64,000 nucleotides of DNA from Nisaea nitritireducens (GTDB lineage: Bacteria; Pseudomonadota; Alphaproteobacteria; Thalassobaculales; Thalassobaculaceae), in NCBI RefSeq assembly GCF_014904795.1, contig NZ_JACZFS010000047.1:62001-126000 (forward strand), in the 5' to 3' direction. The notes under the pieces were generated by a model, which was not told the origin of the DNA, did no database searches, and worked only from the letters and a program-made list of their open reading frames with translations. Below, in pieces: positions 16,803 through 25,748 of the stretch; position 1 is the stretch's first letter, and the number at the start of each line of letters is the position of its first letter. The position numbers and the translations under genes are program-made.

Positions 16803-18383
16803 ATGATTCGTTGGACACGACGCAGCCTGATGGCTCTCGCGGTCGTGGCCCTGCCTTTGGTAGGGACCCCGACTTTGGCGAGCGCCGAAACGGTTCTGCG
16901 GGTAATTCCGCACGCGGACCTGAAGAACCTCGATCCGATTTGGACGACGGCCTACATCACCCGCAACCACGCCTATCTCATCTATGACACGCTCTTCGCG
17001 ATGGATGAGAGCTTCAAACCGCAGCCGCAGATGGTCGACACTTGGGAGACCTCTTCCGACGGCAAAGTCTGGACGTTCAACCTGCGCGACGGGCTGAAAT
17101 TCCATGACGGCGCGGCGGTCACTTCCAAGGACGTCATCGCTTCGCTGAAGCGTTGGGGCGCCCGTGACGGCATGGGCCAGAAGCTCATGGAACAGATGGA
17201 AGAGATGGTCGCCGTCAGCGACAAGACCTTCCAGTTCAAGCTGAAGGCGCCGTATGGATTGGTGCTGGAGTCGATCGGCAAGATCTCCTCCAACGTGCCG
17301 TTCATCATGCCGGCCCGCATTGCCGCGACTGATCCGTTCGAGCAGATCCCCGAGCATATCGGCTCCGGCCCGTTCAAGTTCGAGGCGGACCAGTGGGTTC
17401 CGGGTTCGACCGTGGTCTATACGAAGTTCGAGGACTATGTCCCGCGCTCCGAGGCACCGTCTGCTGCCGCTGGCGGCAAGATCGCCAAGGTCGACAAGGT
17501 GATCTGGACCTACTTCCCCGATCAGACGACCGCAATGAACGCTCTGATCGCCGGCGAAATCGACTTCTTCGAACAGCCGTCCACCGATCTGATGCCGCTG
17601 CTTTCCGCGGCGGAAGACGTGACTGCGGAAGTTAACGATCCGCTCGGCTCCATCGGCTTTGCCCGCTTCAACCATCTGCTGCCGCCGTTCGACAATGTCG
17701 AGATCCGCAAGGCGGCGACTATGGCTATGAAGCAGGAAGATTACCTGGCCGGTGCCATCGGTGCTCCGGAGTTCTGGAAAACCTGTTTCTCGATCTACCC
17801 CTGCGGTACGCCCCTGGCGACCGAAGTGGCGGCCGAGACCATGAAAACCGGTTCCATCGAAAAAGCCGCCGCTGCCCTGAAAGCTGCAGGTTATGACGGA
17901 ACGCCCGTCGTGATCATGCACCCGACGGACATTCCGGTGCTTTCCGCTTTCACCCTGATCTCCGCCGAGAAGCTCCGCAAGGCTGGCTTCGAGGTCGATC
18001 TGCAGGCGATGGACTGGTCCACCCTGACTTCCCGCCGGGCCAAGCGTGACCCGGTTTCCGAAGGCGGCTGGAACATCTTCCACACCTGGTGGATCGGTGC
18101 GGACGTGATCGACCCGATGTCCATCGCCTTCTCCGGCGATCCGGACAAGGGCTGGTTCGGCTGGCCGACTGATGAAGCGCTCGAGAAAGCGCGTGCCGAC
18201 TTCGCCGCAGCGACAACGGCGGAAGAAAAGCTCACTGCTGGCAAGAAGGTGCAGGAGCGGGTCTGGAGCATCGCAGCCTCTGCCGAGCTCGGTCAGTTCT
18301 TCGTTCCGGTTGCTTACCGGAACAATGTGAAGGGCCTGATTAAGTCTCCGGTCCAGTTCTTCTGGAACATGTCGGTCGAGTAA
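16803..18383 (+). CDS. ABC transporter substrate-binding protein, family 5 (peptide/opine type)
   Basis: A 526-residue periplasmic binding protein. It has a signal peptide with a twin-arginine-like start (WTRRSLMALAVVALPLVG, cleavage after ASA at about 28) and the family 5 layout: NLDPIWTTAYITRNH, then DGKVWTFNLRDGLKFHDG (about 85-103). The family captures peptides, opines, nickel or glycosides for import. It is the first gene of the operon 16803-21989 and precedes a stem-loop and the permeases. Upstream (16627-16802) a TTGACT at 16700-16705 followed by an A-rich stretch could be its promoter, but the -10 is unclear. The ligand cannot be deduced from sequence alone. Confidence 0.92.
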   Translation: MIRWTRRSLMALAVVALPLVGTPTLASAETVLRVIPHADLKNLDPIWTTAYITRNHAYLIYDTLFAMDESFKPQPQMVDTWETSSDGKVWTFNLRDGLKFHDGAAVTSKDVIASLKRWGARDGMGQKLMEQMEEMVAVSDKTFQFKLKAPYGLVLESIGKISSNVPFIMPARIAATDPFEQIPEHIGSGPFKFEADQWVPGSTVVYTKFEDYVPRSEAPSAAAGGKIAKVDKVIWTYFPDQTTAMNALIAGEIDFFEQPSTDLMPLLSAAEDVTAEVNDPLGSIGFARFNHLLPPFDNVEIRKAATMAMKQEDYLAGAIGAPEFWKTCFSIYPCGTPLATEVAAETMKTGSIEKAAAALKAAGYDGTPVVIMHPTDIPVLSAFTLISAEKLRKAGFEVDLQAMDWSTLTSRRAKRDPVSEGGWNIFHTWWIGADVIDPMSIAFSGDPDKGWFGWPTDEALEKARADFAAATTAEEKLTAGKKVQERVWSIAASAELGQFFVPVAYRNNVKGLIKSPVQFFWNMSVE

Positions 18384-18398
18384 TCTCGCCCGTCAGAA

Positions 18399-18428
18399 AG
18401 CCGTCCGGATCGCCTGGTCCGGACGGCT
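18399..18428 (+). other. intercistronic stem-loop after the binding-protein gene
   Basis: AGCCGTCCGGA (18399-18409) pairs perfectly with TCCGGACGGCT (18418-18428) around an 8-base loop. No T-run follows. Such hairpins between a binding-protein gene and its permeases commonly protect the upstream mRNA segment, giving more binding protein than permease. Confidence 0.7.
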
Positions 18429-18502
18429 CCTCTGCAATGCTCTGCCCTCGGGCCGGTAAAGGCCCGTACTGGCGACAGACGCCTTGAGGAGCTTACCTCT
18501 CC

Positions 18503-19447
18503 ATGCTGACCTATGTTTTGAAGCGCGTGCTCTCGACGATCCCCGTGATGGTGATTGTCGCCGTGCTGGTTTTCCTGCTTCTGCGACTTGCACCTGGCGA
18601 TCCGGCAGCTGTGATCGCAGGGGATTATGCGACGGCTGAGGATGTCGAGCGTATCCGCACTCAGCTCGGACTGAACGATCCGATGTTGGTGCAGCTCTGG
18701 CGCTGGATCCTGCAGCTCGCCTCGGGCGATCTCGGCACCGCCATCTTTTCCAAAAAGCCGGTTATGGAACTGATCGGTCAGCGGATCGAGCCGACCCTGC
18801 TGCTTTCCCTCTGCACGATTGTGTTCGCGGTCGCCGTCGCGGTGCCGCTCGGAACCATCGCTGCCTGGAAATCGGGGTCTCTGATTGACCGGTTCGTCAT
18901 GTTCTTTTCGGTCGGCGGCTTCTCGGTGCCGGTCTTCGTCCTGGCCTATTGCCTGATTTATGTATTGGCGATGCAGCTGAAGATCCTGCCGGTCCAGGGC
19001 TACAAGTCTCCGTTCGACCACGGACTTTTCACCTTCCTCAGACATATGGTCCTGCCGGTTCTTGCGCTCTCGGTGATCTTCATCTCGCTGATCGCGCGCA
19101 TGACGCGGGCCTCGGTCATGGAAGTCCTTGAAGAGGATTATGTCCGGACCGCCCGTGCAAAGGGCCAGTCCGAGTGGAAAATCCTGATGAAGCACGCTGT
19201 TCGCAATGCGGCGGTGCCGATTGTGACTGTGATCGGCGTCGGCATCGCACTGCTGATCGGCGGTGTGGTGGTCACTGAATCGGTATTCAACATTCCGGGC
19301 CTCGGACGGCTTGTGCTTGATGCGGTTCTGGCCCGCGATTACCCGGTGATCCAGGGGCTGATCCTGTTCTTCAGCTTCATCTACATCCTGATCAACCTGC
19401 TGATCGATCTTTCCTACACCCTGTTTGACCCGAGGATCAGGTACTGA
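18503..19447 (+). CDS. ABC transporter permease (DppB type)
   Basis: A 314-residue inner-membrane permease of the peptide/opine uptake class. The N-terminus (MLTYVLKRVLSTIPVMVIVAVLVFLLLRLAPGDPA) is typical, written here only to show the first span and the LAPGDPA motif at about 30-36. Residues 205-225 carry the EAA loop (EDYVRTARAKGQSEW) that contacts the ATPase. About six spans are visible. GAGGAG lies upstream at a slightly long distance. Its stop overlaps the start of the next permease in an ATGA arrangement, so they are translated together. Confidence 0.93.
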   Translation: MLTYVLKRVLSTIPVMVIVAVLVFLLLRLAPGDPAAVIAGDYATAEDVERIRTQLGLNDPMLVQLWRWILQLASGDLGTAIFSKKPVMELIGQRIEPTLLLSLCTIVFAVAVAVPLGTIAAWKSGSLIDRFVMFFSVGGFSVPVFVLAYCLIYVLAMQLKILPVQGYKSPFDHGLFTFLRHMVLPVLALSVIFISLIARMTRASVMEVLEEDYVRTARAKGQSEWKILMKHAVRNAAVPIVTVIGVGIALLIGGVVVTESVFNIPGLGRLVLDAVLARDYPVIQGLILFFSFIYILINLLIDLSYTLFDPRIRY

Positions 19448-20340
19448 TGACAGCGACAGATCCTCAACAGATGTCCGTGGACGACGTCCTTCCGGAAAAG
19501 CAGCAGCCGTCGACATTCGCGCTGATGATGCGGAACAGGTCGGTGTTCTGGGGCGGTATCCTGCTGCTGATCATGGCGGCGATCGCACTTATCTGGCCGT
19601 TCTTCACCGGATCGCCGACCGAGCAGAACGTAATCAGCCGGCTGAAACCGCCGTCGGCGGATTTCTGGTTTGGCACGGATTTTCTCGGCCGCGATATTTT
19701 CGTCCGGGTCGTCCATGGCGGGCGGATCTCGCTCGTTGTCGGTATTTCCGTGGCGGCCATCGCAACCGTGATCGGCCTGTTCACTGGGCTTCTCGCTGGT
19801 TATGTGCGCTGGCTCGATGCGCCGGTGATGCGGGTGATGGACGGCTTGATGGCGATCCCGGCAATCCTGCTGGCGATTGCCATGATCTCGATTTCAGGCG
19901 CGACGCTGACCACGGTCGTCATTGCCATCACCATTCCCGAAATACCGCGGGTCGTGCGGCTGGTGCGCGCCGTTGTGCTGACGGTGCGGGACGAGCCCTA
20001 TGTGGAAGCGGCGATTGCCTCCGGCACACGGCTTCCGGCGATCCTGATCCGGCATATCCTCCCAAACACCATCGCTCCGATGATCGTGCAGGCCACTTAT
20101 ATCTGCGGCGCCGCGATGCTGACCGAGTCGATCCTCGGCTTCCTCGGAGCCGGCATCCCGCCGGAAATCCCGAGCTGGGGGAACATCATGTCCGAGGGGC
20201 GGACCTATTTCCAGCTCACCCCCTGGATCATTTTCTATCCCGGTGTCGCTCTCGCGCTGACCGTTCTGGCCGTCAATATTGTCGGCGACGGACTGCGTGA
20301 CACGCTTGATCCCCGTATTGCCCGGAAGATGCGCGCATGA
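19447..20340 (+). CDS. ABC transporter permease (DppC type)
   Basis: A 297-residue partner permease. It shows the DppC/OppC N-terminal segment with a first span near residues 35-55, the FWFGTDFLGRDIFVRVVHGGR motif region at about 75-95, and the EAA loop (EPYVEAAIASGTRLPAIL) near 190. It forms the membrane channel with the preceding permease. Both ends overlap neighbours: the ATG overlaps the previous TGA, and its TGA (20338-20340) overlaps the ATG of the ATPase gene. Confidence 0.93.
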   Translation: MTATDPQQMSVDDVLPEKQQPSTFALMMRNRSVFWGGILLLIMAAIALIWPFFTGSPTEQNVISRLKPPSADFWFGTDFLGRDIFVRVVHGGRISLVVGISVAAIATVIGLFTGLLAGYVRWLDAPVMRVMDGLMAIPAILLAIAMISISGATLTTVVIAITIPEIPRVVRLVRAVVLTVRDEPYVEAAIASGTRLPAILIRHILPNTIAPMIVQATYICGAAMLTESILGFLGAGIPPEIPSWGNIMSEGRTYFQLTPWIIFYPGVALALTVLAVNIVGDGLRDTLDPRIARKMRA

Positions 20341-21989
20341 CCGATACACAAGTCGCAGCGAAGACGACGGGGGCCGCAGCGGCCACGCCCGTCCTTGAAG
20401 TCCGCAATCTCTCGGTGGCGCTGCCCAAGGGGGCGGACCGCCCGTTCGCCGTCGAGGATATCAGCTTCACCGTCGGGGCGCGGGAGATCGTCTGCGTGGT
20501 GGGGGAGTCTGGTTCCGGTAAGTCCGTGACCGCTTTCACCACCATGGGGCTGAACCCGAAGGAGGTGAAACCGGTCAGCGGTGAGATCATTCTTCAGGGC
20601 GAGGACTTGCTGAAGAAGTCGGATGCCGAGATGCGTCGCCTGCGCGGCGAGAAAATGGCGATGATCTTCCAGGAGCCGATGACGGCGCTGAACCCGGTCA
20701 TCAAGGTGGGTGATCAGATCCGTGAGATGCTGGAGATCCACACCGACCTCTCGGCGGCCGAGCAGAAAGAGCGTGTGCTTGAGGTCATGGCGGACGTTTC
20801 CCTGCCGGACCATGTGAAGATGTATGACAGCTACCCTCACCAGCTTTCGGGCGGGCAGCGTCAGCGCATCATGATCGCCATGGCACTGGCGCTTGAGCCG
20901 GGGCTGCTGATCGCCGATGAGCCGACAACCGCGCTCGATGTGACCACCCAGGCGCAGATCCTCGACCTGATCAAGGACATCCAGCGCCGGCATGGTTCGG
21001 GCGTGCTGTTCATCACCCATGATTTCGGCGTGGTGGCGGAAATCGCGGACCGCATCGTCGTCATGCAGAAGGGCAAGATCGTCGAGCAGGGCACGCGGGA
21101 TGAGATCCTGCTGAAGCCCCAGCATCCTTACACAAAGATGCTGATCGGTTCCGTGCCTTCCATGACACCAAGCCACCGGGTCGAGATCGACAAACGCTCG
21201 CCAGCCCTGATCGCGCAAAAGGTCAACAAGGTCTATGGCGGGACCGGACTGTTCCGGAAGAGCCGTGAGGTGCACGCCAACAAGGATGTGAACCTCGTGG
21301 TGCACCGGCGGGAAACCCTCGGCGTGGTCGGTGAATCCGGCTCCGGCAAGTCGACACTGGCCCGCTGTATCGTGCGTCTGCAGGATCCGACGTCTGGCCA
21401 TATCGAAGTGGAAGGTGCGGATATCGCGACCATTTCCGAAAATGCGATGCGGCCGCACCGGCGGGATATCCAGATCGTCTTCCAGGATCCATACCGGTCG
21501 CTCAATCCGCGCCGGACGGTCGGGCAGTCGATTGTCGAGGGGCCGATGAATTTTGGCGTGAGCGAGGCCGAAGCGGATAGCCGGGCGCGCGAGCTGATGG
21601 AGATCGTCGGCCTCAGCCCGGATGCGCTGGATCGCTTCCCGCACCAGTTCTCCGGCGGCCAGCGTCAGCGTATCTGTATCGCCAGGGCGCTTGCCATGCA
21701 GCCCAAGGTGCTGATCGCGGACGAGGCGGTCTCGGCACTGGACGTCTCAGTGCAGGCCCAGGTGCTGGACCTGCTGGACGATGTCCGAGAGCGCTACGAT
21801 CTCGCCATGCTGTTCATCACCCACGATCTGCGCGTCGCGGCGCAGATCTGCGACCGGATCATGGTCATGCAGAATGGTGTCGTGGTCGAGGAAGGCGAGA
21901 CGGCGAAGGTTTATGCCGATCCGAAGCACGAATACACCCGCTCGCTGCTCGCAGCCGCGCCGGGCCGGGATGTCGCCTTCGCGAAGTGA
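20337..21989 (+). CDS. dual ATP-binding ABC transporter protein (DppD-DppF fusion)
   Basis: A 550-residue protein with two complete ATPase domains. Domain 1 has Walker [13 protein letters not shown] (about 60), signature LSGGQRQRI (about 165) and Walker [13 protein letters not shown]. Domain 2 has Walker [13 protein letters not shown] (about 330), signature FSGGQRQRI (about 440) and [12 protein letters not shown]. Both end with the oligopeptide-family C-terminal segment (for example [13 protein letters not shown]). It powers the two permeases and replaces the separate D and F subunits found in E. coli. It ends the operon; an 11-bp stem follows at 22013. Confidence 0.95.
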   Translation: MTDTQVAAKTTGAAAATPVLEVRNLSVALPKGADRPFAVEDISFTVGAREIVCVVGESGSGKSVTAFTTMGLNPKEVKPVSGEIILQGEDLLKKSDAEMRRLRGEKMAMIFQEPMTALNPVIKVGDQIREMLEIHTDLSAAEQKERVLEVMADVSLPDHVKMYDSYPHQLSGGQRQRIMIAMALALEPGLLIADEPTTALDVTTQAQILDLIKDIQRRHGSGVLFITHDFGVVAEIADRIVVMQKGKIVEQGTRDEILLKPQHPYTKMLIGSVPSMTPSHRVEIDKRSPALIAQKVNKVYGGTGLFRKSREVHANKDVNLVVHRRETLGVVGESGSGKSTLARCIVRLQDPTSGHIEVEGADIATISENAMRPHRRDIQIVFQDPYRSLNPRRTVGQSIVEGPMNFGVSEAEADSRARELMEIVGLSPDALDRFPHQFSGGQRQRICIARALAMQPKVLIADEAVSALDVSVQAQVLDLLDDVRERYDLAMLFITHDLRVAAQICDRIMVMQNGVVVEEGETAKVYADPKHEYTRSLLAAAPGRDVAFAK

Positions 21990-22012
21990 TCCGGATCAGG
22001 CTTCGTCAGAGC

Positions 22013-22039
22013 CAGCAGCACCATCGCCTGGTGCTGCTG
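22013..22039. terminator. possible terminator between convergent genes
   Basis: CAGCAGCACCA (22013-22023) pairs with TGGTGCTGCTG (22029-22039) around the loop TCGCC. There is only a weak T-stretch afterwards. It lies between the ABC operon and the opposing thioesterase gene and may end one or both transcripts. Confidence 0.5.
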
Positions 22040-22095
22040 TGGCATTTCTGAAACCTTGCTGCGCGAGCATTCCTTTGGGCTGCTAAGGCGGGGTA

Positions 22096-22542
22096 TCAGC
22101 CGGCGGAGGTCACCTTGCTGATCAGTGCCTTGTAGGTGCCTTCGCCCATGGCGATCAGAACACCTTCGGGGCTGTAGACCTCGCAGCTGGCGAAGAATAC
22201 CGAGCGTCCGCCGCCGCGCCGTTTGGCGGTGGCGTAGATTCGGCCTTCCTTGGTCGTCCCCATGAAGCTGGTGGTCAGCGACAGGGTGAGGGCGCGCTTT
22301 TTCTCGGCCCCTTCAGGCACCCAGACACCGCAATAGCCACCGACCGCGTCGATGATCGTGGCGACCACGCCGCCATGCAGGATGCCGCTGCGGTTCAGGT
22401 GCTTTTCCGTCAGCTCCAGCTCCAGCTTCGCATAGCCGTCCGCCCACTCTGTGAGGCGGAAGCCGAGGTCGGCATTGAAGCCGAGCATGGTTTCAAGGGA
22501 TTGGGGCTGATCGGATGCGGAAGCGTCGGCCGATTGACTCAT
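22096..22542 (-). CDS. PaaI family thioesterase (hotdog fold)
   Basis: A 148-residue hotdog-fold protein. NRSGILHGGVVATIIDAVGGY contains the HGG and acidic-residue active-site pattern of PaaI-type acyl-CoA thioesterases, and RALTLSLTTSFMGTTKEG plus GRSVFFASCEVYSPEGVLIAMGEGTYK form the remaining strands. It hydrolyses acyl- or aryl-acyl-CoA; the substrate is unknown. The ATG at 22542 (MSQSADAS) is preferred; an ATG at 22575 would start inside the SOS box region. The gene is divergent from imuA, and the SOS box lies between them. Confidence 0.88.
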   Translation of the reverse strand: MSQSADASASDQPQSLETMLGFNADLGFRLTEWADGYAKLELELTEKHLNRSGILHGGVVATIIDAVGGYCGVWVPEGAEKKRALTLSLTTSFMGTTKEGRIYATAKRRGGGRSVFFASCEVYSPEGVLIAMGEGTYKALISKVTSAG

Positions 22543-22558
22543 GGAAAGACATACCTTA

Positions 22559-22573
22559 GAACAAATCAAGAAC
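22559..22573 (+). promoter_or_regulatory. LexA/SOS box upstream of imuA
   Basis: GAAC (22559-22562) and GAAC (22570-22573) are separated by exactly 7 bases. Read on the other strand this is GTTC-N7-GTTC, the alphaproteobacterial LexA site. It ends 14 bases before the imuA ATG and also lies 17 bases upstream of the thioesterase ATG at 22542. Confidence 0.85.
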
Positions 22574-22587
22574 ATTTAGGTGGTCGA

Positions 22588-23394
22588 ATGGGCGATCCTA
22601 AGCGCAGTAACGGCGTCGGGCAACGGGCCGATTTGGCATCTCTGCGTGCGCAGGTGCGGGCTATTGAACGCGGCACTGACGCTGGGGATCGGGCGGCGCG
22701 CTGTCCGCTCGGCCTGGAGGGTCTGGATCATCATCTTGGCGGTGGCCTCGCCCTTGGCCGTATTCATGAAATCACCGGCGAAGCGCGTACCGAAGTAAGG
22801 GACGCGAGCGTCTTCGGTTTCGCTGCCGCCATGTCGGTACGCCTGCTGGGAGCTGCGCGTGGCGGGGATATCCTCTGGTGCCTTCGGGATGCCAACATGT
22901 TTGGCGGTATGGCCTATGGCTGCGGGCTGGCGGCTCTCGGACTCGATATGGACCGGGTCCTTTTCGTCGAGGCGCGGGACGAGGCGCAACGGCTCTGGGC
23001 CATGGAGGAAGGATTGCGGTGCACCGGTCTTGCCGGGGTCGTGGGCGAATTCGGCCCGGCACATGCCGGGGAGGCGGCGCGGGTCGCCGAGCGACGCCTG
23101 CAGCTCGCGGCGGAAACAAGTGGCGTCACCGGCTTTCTGCTCCGGAGCGTTGCAGGAGAGACGGCAGCGGGAACGGCAGACAGCCGCTGGTCCGTCAGGG
23201 CCGCGCCTTCAGGCGGTGATCCGCGGCCGCTCTGGTCGCTTTCTCTCGACCGTTTGCGCGGGGGGCAACCAGCCGCTTGGCGGTTGTTCTGGGATTCGCG
23301 TGATGGACGATTCCGAATGCCGGAGGAGCGCCCGGAAGTGAGCCCTGTGTGGCCGGAAACGAGGAGCTTTGCGGCATCGGGTGCTGCCGCGTAG
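22588..23394 (+). CDS. imuA: ImuA (SOS mutagenesis accessory protein)
   Basis: A 268-residue RecA/SulA-like protein of the imuA-imuB-dnaE2 mutasome. It has GLDHHLGGGLALGRIHEITG (about 45-65), the position of the Walker-like loop, here degenerate, and GGDILWCLRDANMFGGMAYG near 90. ImuA works with ImuB and DnaE2 in translesion synthesis after DNA damage. The ATG at 22588 is chosen because AGGTGG lies about 5 bases upstream and the SOS box sits just before it. Unlike the usual cassette it is separated from imuB by a PilZ gene. Confidence 0.85.
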   Translation: MGDPKRSNGVGQRADLASLRAQVRAIERGTDAGDRAARCPLGLEGLDHHLGGGLALGRIHEITGEARTEVRDASVFGFAAAMSVRLLGAARGGDILWCLRDANMFGGMAYGCGLAALGLDMDRVLFVEARDEAQRLWAMEEGLRCTGLAGVVGEFGPAHAGEAARVAERRLQLAAETSGVTGFLLRSVAGETAAGTADSRWSVRAAPSGGDPRPLWSLSLDRLRGGQPAAWRLFWDSRDGRFRMPEERPEVSPVWPETRSFAASGAAA

Positions 23395-23550
23395 CCCTAT
23401 ATGTACTTTTTGATATTCCTCGTTAACATTACGCACACTGCTTGGTGCTGTGCCGGATCACTCTTTTGCCTGGTTGACGTAAAGATCATCCTCCGCAGCC
23501 GAAATGGCAGCAGTCGTGTACACTGTTGCCAAAGATGAAGGGGCTGACGA

Positions 23551-24033
23551 ATGAATGCTGTCGCGGAGACAGTGATCGCTGAGGAAAGACGCAGGCACGG
23601 ACGGTGGTCTGTGACTGGCGCCTATGCTTCGGTGGAAGGGCGTCGGCTTCCGCTCATTGATATTTCCATCGGCGGTTTTCTTGCCCGCCTGCCTGAAGAC
23701 GGGCGGGATATCGGAACCCCTCTTGAAGGCACGATCTACTGGAAAGGTCGTGAAGAGCTGATCGAATTTCCGTTCAGTGCGGATATCGTTCGTCGTCTGC
23801 ATAACGGGCAGAGTATCGCCGCGCAATTCCAGTCGCTGGCAGGCGAATCCATCGACAATTTGCTGCGTTTCCTCAGTGCCATTGAAGCGGAACGGCATCA
23901 GCGCATCGAGACCCAGCAACGCGCGGCGGAACGCCGGATCCTGTTCCGCCGGCTTGGTCTTTGGAGCGTCGTTGGCGGCAGCGTGCTGATTGCTCTCTAT
24001 CTCTTCTGGCTGTTCGGCCTCTCCGGCCACTGA
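23551..24033 (+). CDS. PilZ domain protein with C-terminal membrane anchor
   Basis: A 160-residue protein. The PilZ c-di-GMP-binding signature is present: RxxxR at R14-R18 (in RRRHGRWSV) and DxSxxG at D37-S39-G42 (DISIGG). After the beta-barrel domain (to about 105) there is a charged helical segment, rich in Arg/Glu/Gln and possibly coiled coil (about 110-135), then one membrane span (WSVVGGSVLIALYLFWLFG, 138-156). It therefore probably senses c-di-GMP at the inner face of the membrane. AAGGGG precedes the ATG by about 8 bases. It sits between imuA and imuB, 156 bases after imuA, and has no obvious link to mutagenesis. Confidence 0.85.
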   Translation: MNAVAETVIAEERRRHGRWSVTGAYASVEGRRLPLIDISIGGFLARLPEDGRDIGTPLEGTIYWKGREELIEFPFSADIVRRLHNGQSIAAQFQSLAGESIDNLLRFLSAIEAERHQRIETQQRAAERRILFRRLGLWSVVGGSVLIALYLFWLFGLSGH

Positions 24034-24076
24034 TCTCATTTTACGAGACGCCTGTTTTCGATCGTATTGACAATGA

Positions 24077-24091
24077 GAACAAATAGTGAAC
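24077..24091 (+). promoter_or_regulatory. second LexA/SOS box, upstream of imuB
   Basis: GAAC (24077-24080) and GAAC (24088-24091) with a 7-base spacer, identical in form to the box before imuA and sharing the AAAT start of the spacer. It lies 33 bases before the imuB ATG and should place imuB-dnaE2 under direct LexA control. Confidence 0.87.
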
Positions 24092-24124
24092 AAATAAGGT
24101 CAACTCATTACGGGGAGACGGTTC

Positions 24125-25732
24125 ATGGCACGGCGATTTCTGTATCTCTTCATTCCGGATTTTACTTTCGACTGGCGCTGCAACGGCGACAGCGGCCTTG
24201 CCTCGGGTGACCGGCCCCTGGTCATGACCAGACGTGTTGGGGGGGCTGAAATTATCGCTGCGGCAGGCAGTGCTGCGGTTCAGCAAGGAATACAGGTCGG
24301 GCGTTCTCTTGCCGATGCCAGGGCGATGCTGCCCGGTCTGAAGGCTTTTGAAGCCGATACGGGAGCCGATCGCAAACGGCTGGAACAACTCGCTGCCTGG
24401 TGCCAGCACTATACGCCGATGGTCGCGGTGGATAGCAGCGCGGCACCTTTCAATGGGGAAGGCGGCAGTGCTGGCCTCTACCTCGATATCACCGGTTGCG
24501 CGCACCTCTTCCGGCGGGACGGGGCGGAGGACACTCGAACGGAGGAACAGGCGCTTGGGCGCGATTGCCTCGCGGCCTTGAGCCGGTTTGGCTTTGCTGC
24601 CCGGCTCGCGGTGGCGGATACCCCTGACGCCGCCCGTGCCATCGCCCGTTTCTCCCCTTCTACCCTGACGTTGGTACCGCCGGGGAAAACCTCCATGGCG
24701 CTTGAGCCGCTGCCTGTAGCGGCGCTTGGCCTCGTGCCGGCCACAGTCGAGGCGCTCGATCGGGTTGGCTTGCGCCGTATTGCCCAGATCGTCGGCAAGC
24801 CGCGGGCCCCACTCGTGAGCCGGTTCGGCGCCGCGATGGTGGAAGCGCTGGACCGTGCCCTCGGTCACCGACCGGCCGCGCTCGACATGCGCCTGCCGGA
24901 AGTACCTTTCCGGGAACGGCTGGCCTTCGCGGAGCCTATTGCCCTTCGGGAGGACCTGGAGCGTGCGGCCCGGCAATGTCTTGCCGGTCTCTGCCGACGT
25001 CTGGAACGCGAACAAGCCGGCGCCAGGCGGGTGCGGATCCGTTTCTTCCGGGTCGATGGCACTGTGCCGCAAATCACCGTCGGCACCAGCCGGCCCTGCC
25101 GGGATGCGGATGTGCTGTTCCGTCTTCTGATCCAGCATTTCGATAAACTCGACCCGGGGTTCGGTATCGATGTTGCCGTGGCCGACGTCATCGAAAGAGA
25201 TATGGCGGGTGGCGTGCAGGCTGCGCTCGGCGCTACTGCGGGACAGGACCGTGATGCCGTGGCCGATCTCGGCGACCGTCTGGCCAACCGACTCGGGGGT
25301 GAAGCGATCTACCGGTTGCAGCCGACAGAGAGCCATCGGCCCGAACGGGCGGAGCGGCGGGGGGATATCCGTCCGTCCGGCAAGGCACTTCACTGGAGCA
25401 ATCTGCGCCCACTGACGCCGGAACGGGCCCGGCCTGTGCGGCTTATGCGGCGCCCGGAGCGGGTAGAGGCAACGGCGCTTTTGCCGGATCATCCGCCAGC
25501 CCGGTTCCGCTGGCGCGGCGCAGAGTACCGGGTTGCGGAGGCTGCCGGACCGGAGCGGCTGGCACCGGAATGGTGGCGTGCCGGTACTGAAGCCGCGACA
25601 GAGGTGGATGCCATGACACGGGACTATTTCCGGCTGGAGGATCAGGACGGTCGGCGTTTCTGGCTCTATCGCGAAGGTCTGGCAGAGCGGGGCGAGAAGC
25701 CGCAATGGTATCTGCACGGCCTGTTTTCCTGA
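24125..25732 (+). CDS. imuB: ImuB, catalytically inactive Y-family polymerase homologue
   Basis: A 535-residue Y-family-like protein that in Caulobacter and mycobacteria links DnaE2 to the beta clamp and lacks the polymerase acidic triad. The N-terminal palm/finger segment (RRFLYLFIPDFTFDW, GIQVGRSLADARAMLPGL, LYLDITGCAHLFR) and the thumb/little-finger region are visible. The C-terminal third carries the Arg-rich LRPLTPERARPVRLMRRPERV segment and an FRWRGAEYRV strand typical of ImuB. GGGGAG is 7 bases before the ATG. An SOS box lies just upstream. dnaE2 starts 16 bases after its stop. Confidence 0.93.
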   Translation: MARRFLYLFIPDFTFDWRCNGDSGLASGDRPLVMTRRVGGAEIIAAAGSAAVQQGIQVGRSLADARAMLPGLKAFEADTGADRKRLEQLAAWCQHYTPMVAVDSSAAPFNGEGGSAGLYLDITGCAHLFRRDGAEDTRTEEQALGRDCLAALSRFGFAARLAVADTPDAARAIARFSPSTLTLVPPGKTSMALEPLPVAALGLVPATVEALDRVGLRRIAQIVGKPRAPLVSRFGAAMVEALDRALGHRPAALDMRLPEVPFRERLAFAEPIALREDLERAARQCLAGLCRRLEREQAGARRVRIRFFRVDGTVPQITVGTSRPCRDADVLFRLLIQHFDKLDPGFGIDVAVADVIERDMAGGVQAALGATAGQDRDAVADLGDRLANRLGGEAIYRLQPTESHRPERAERRGDIRPSGKALHWSNLRPLTPERARPVRLMRRPERVEATALLPDHPPARFRWRGAEYRVAEAAGPERLAPEWWRAGTEAATEVDAMTRDYFRLEDQDGRRFWLYREGLAERGEKPQWYLHGLFS

Positions 25733-25748
25733 GGGCTCGTATGGACCC

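Noticed and set aside
16776-18083. Open frame opposite the ABC binding protein
   Set aside because: Antisense shadow; the plus-strand protein has a signal peptide and clear family motifs.
20235-21644. Open frame opposite the dual ATPase
   Set aside because: Antisense shadow of two well-conserved ABC ATPase domains.
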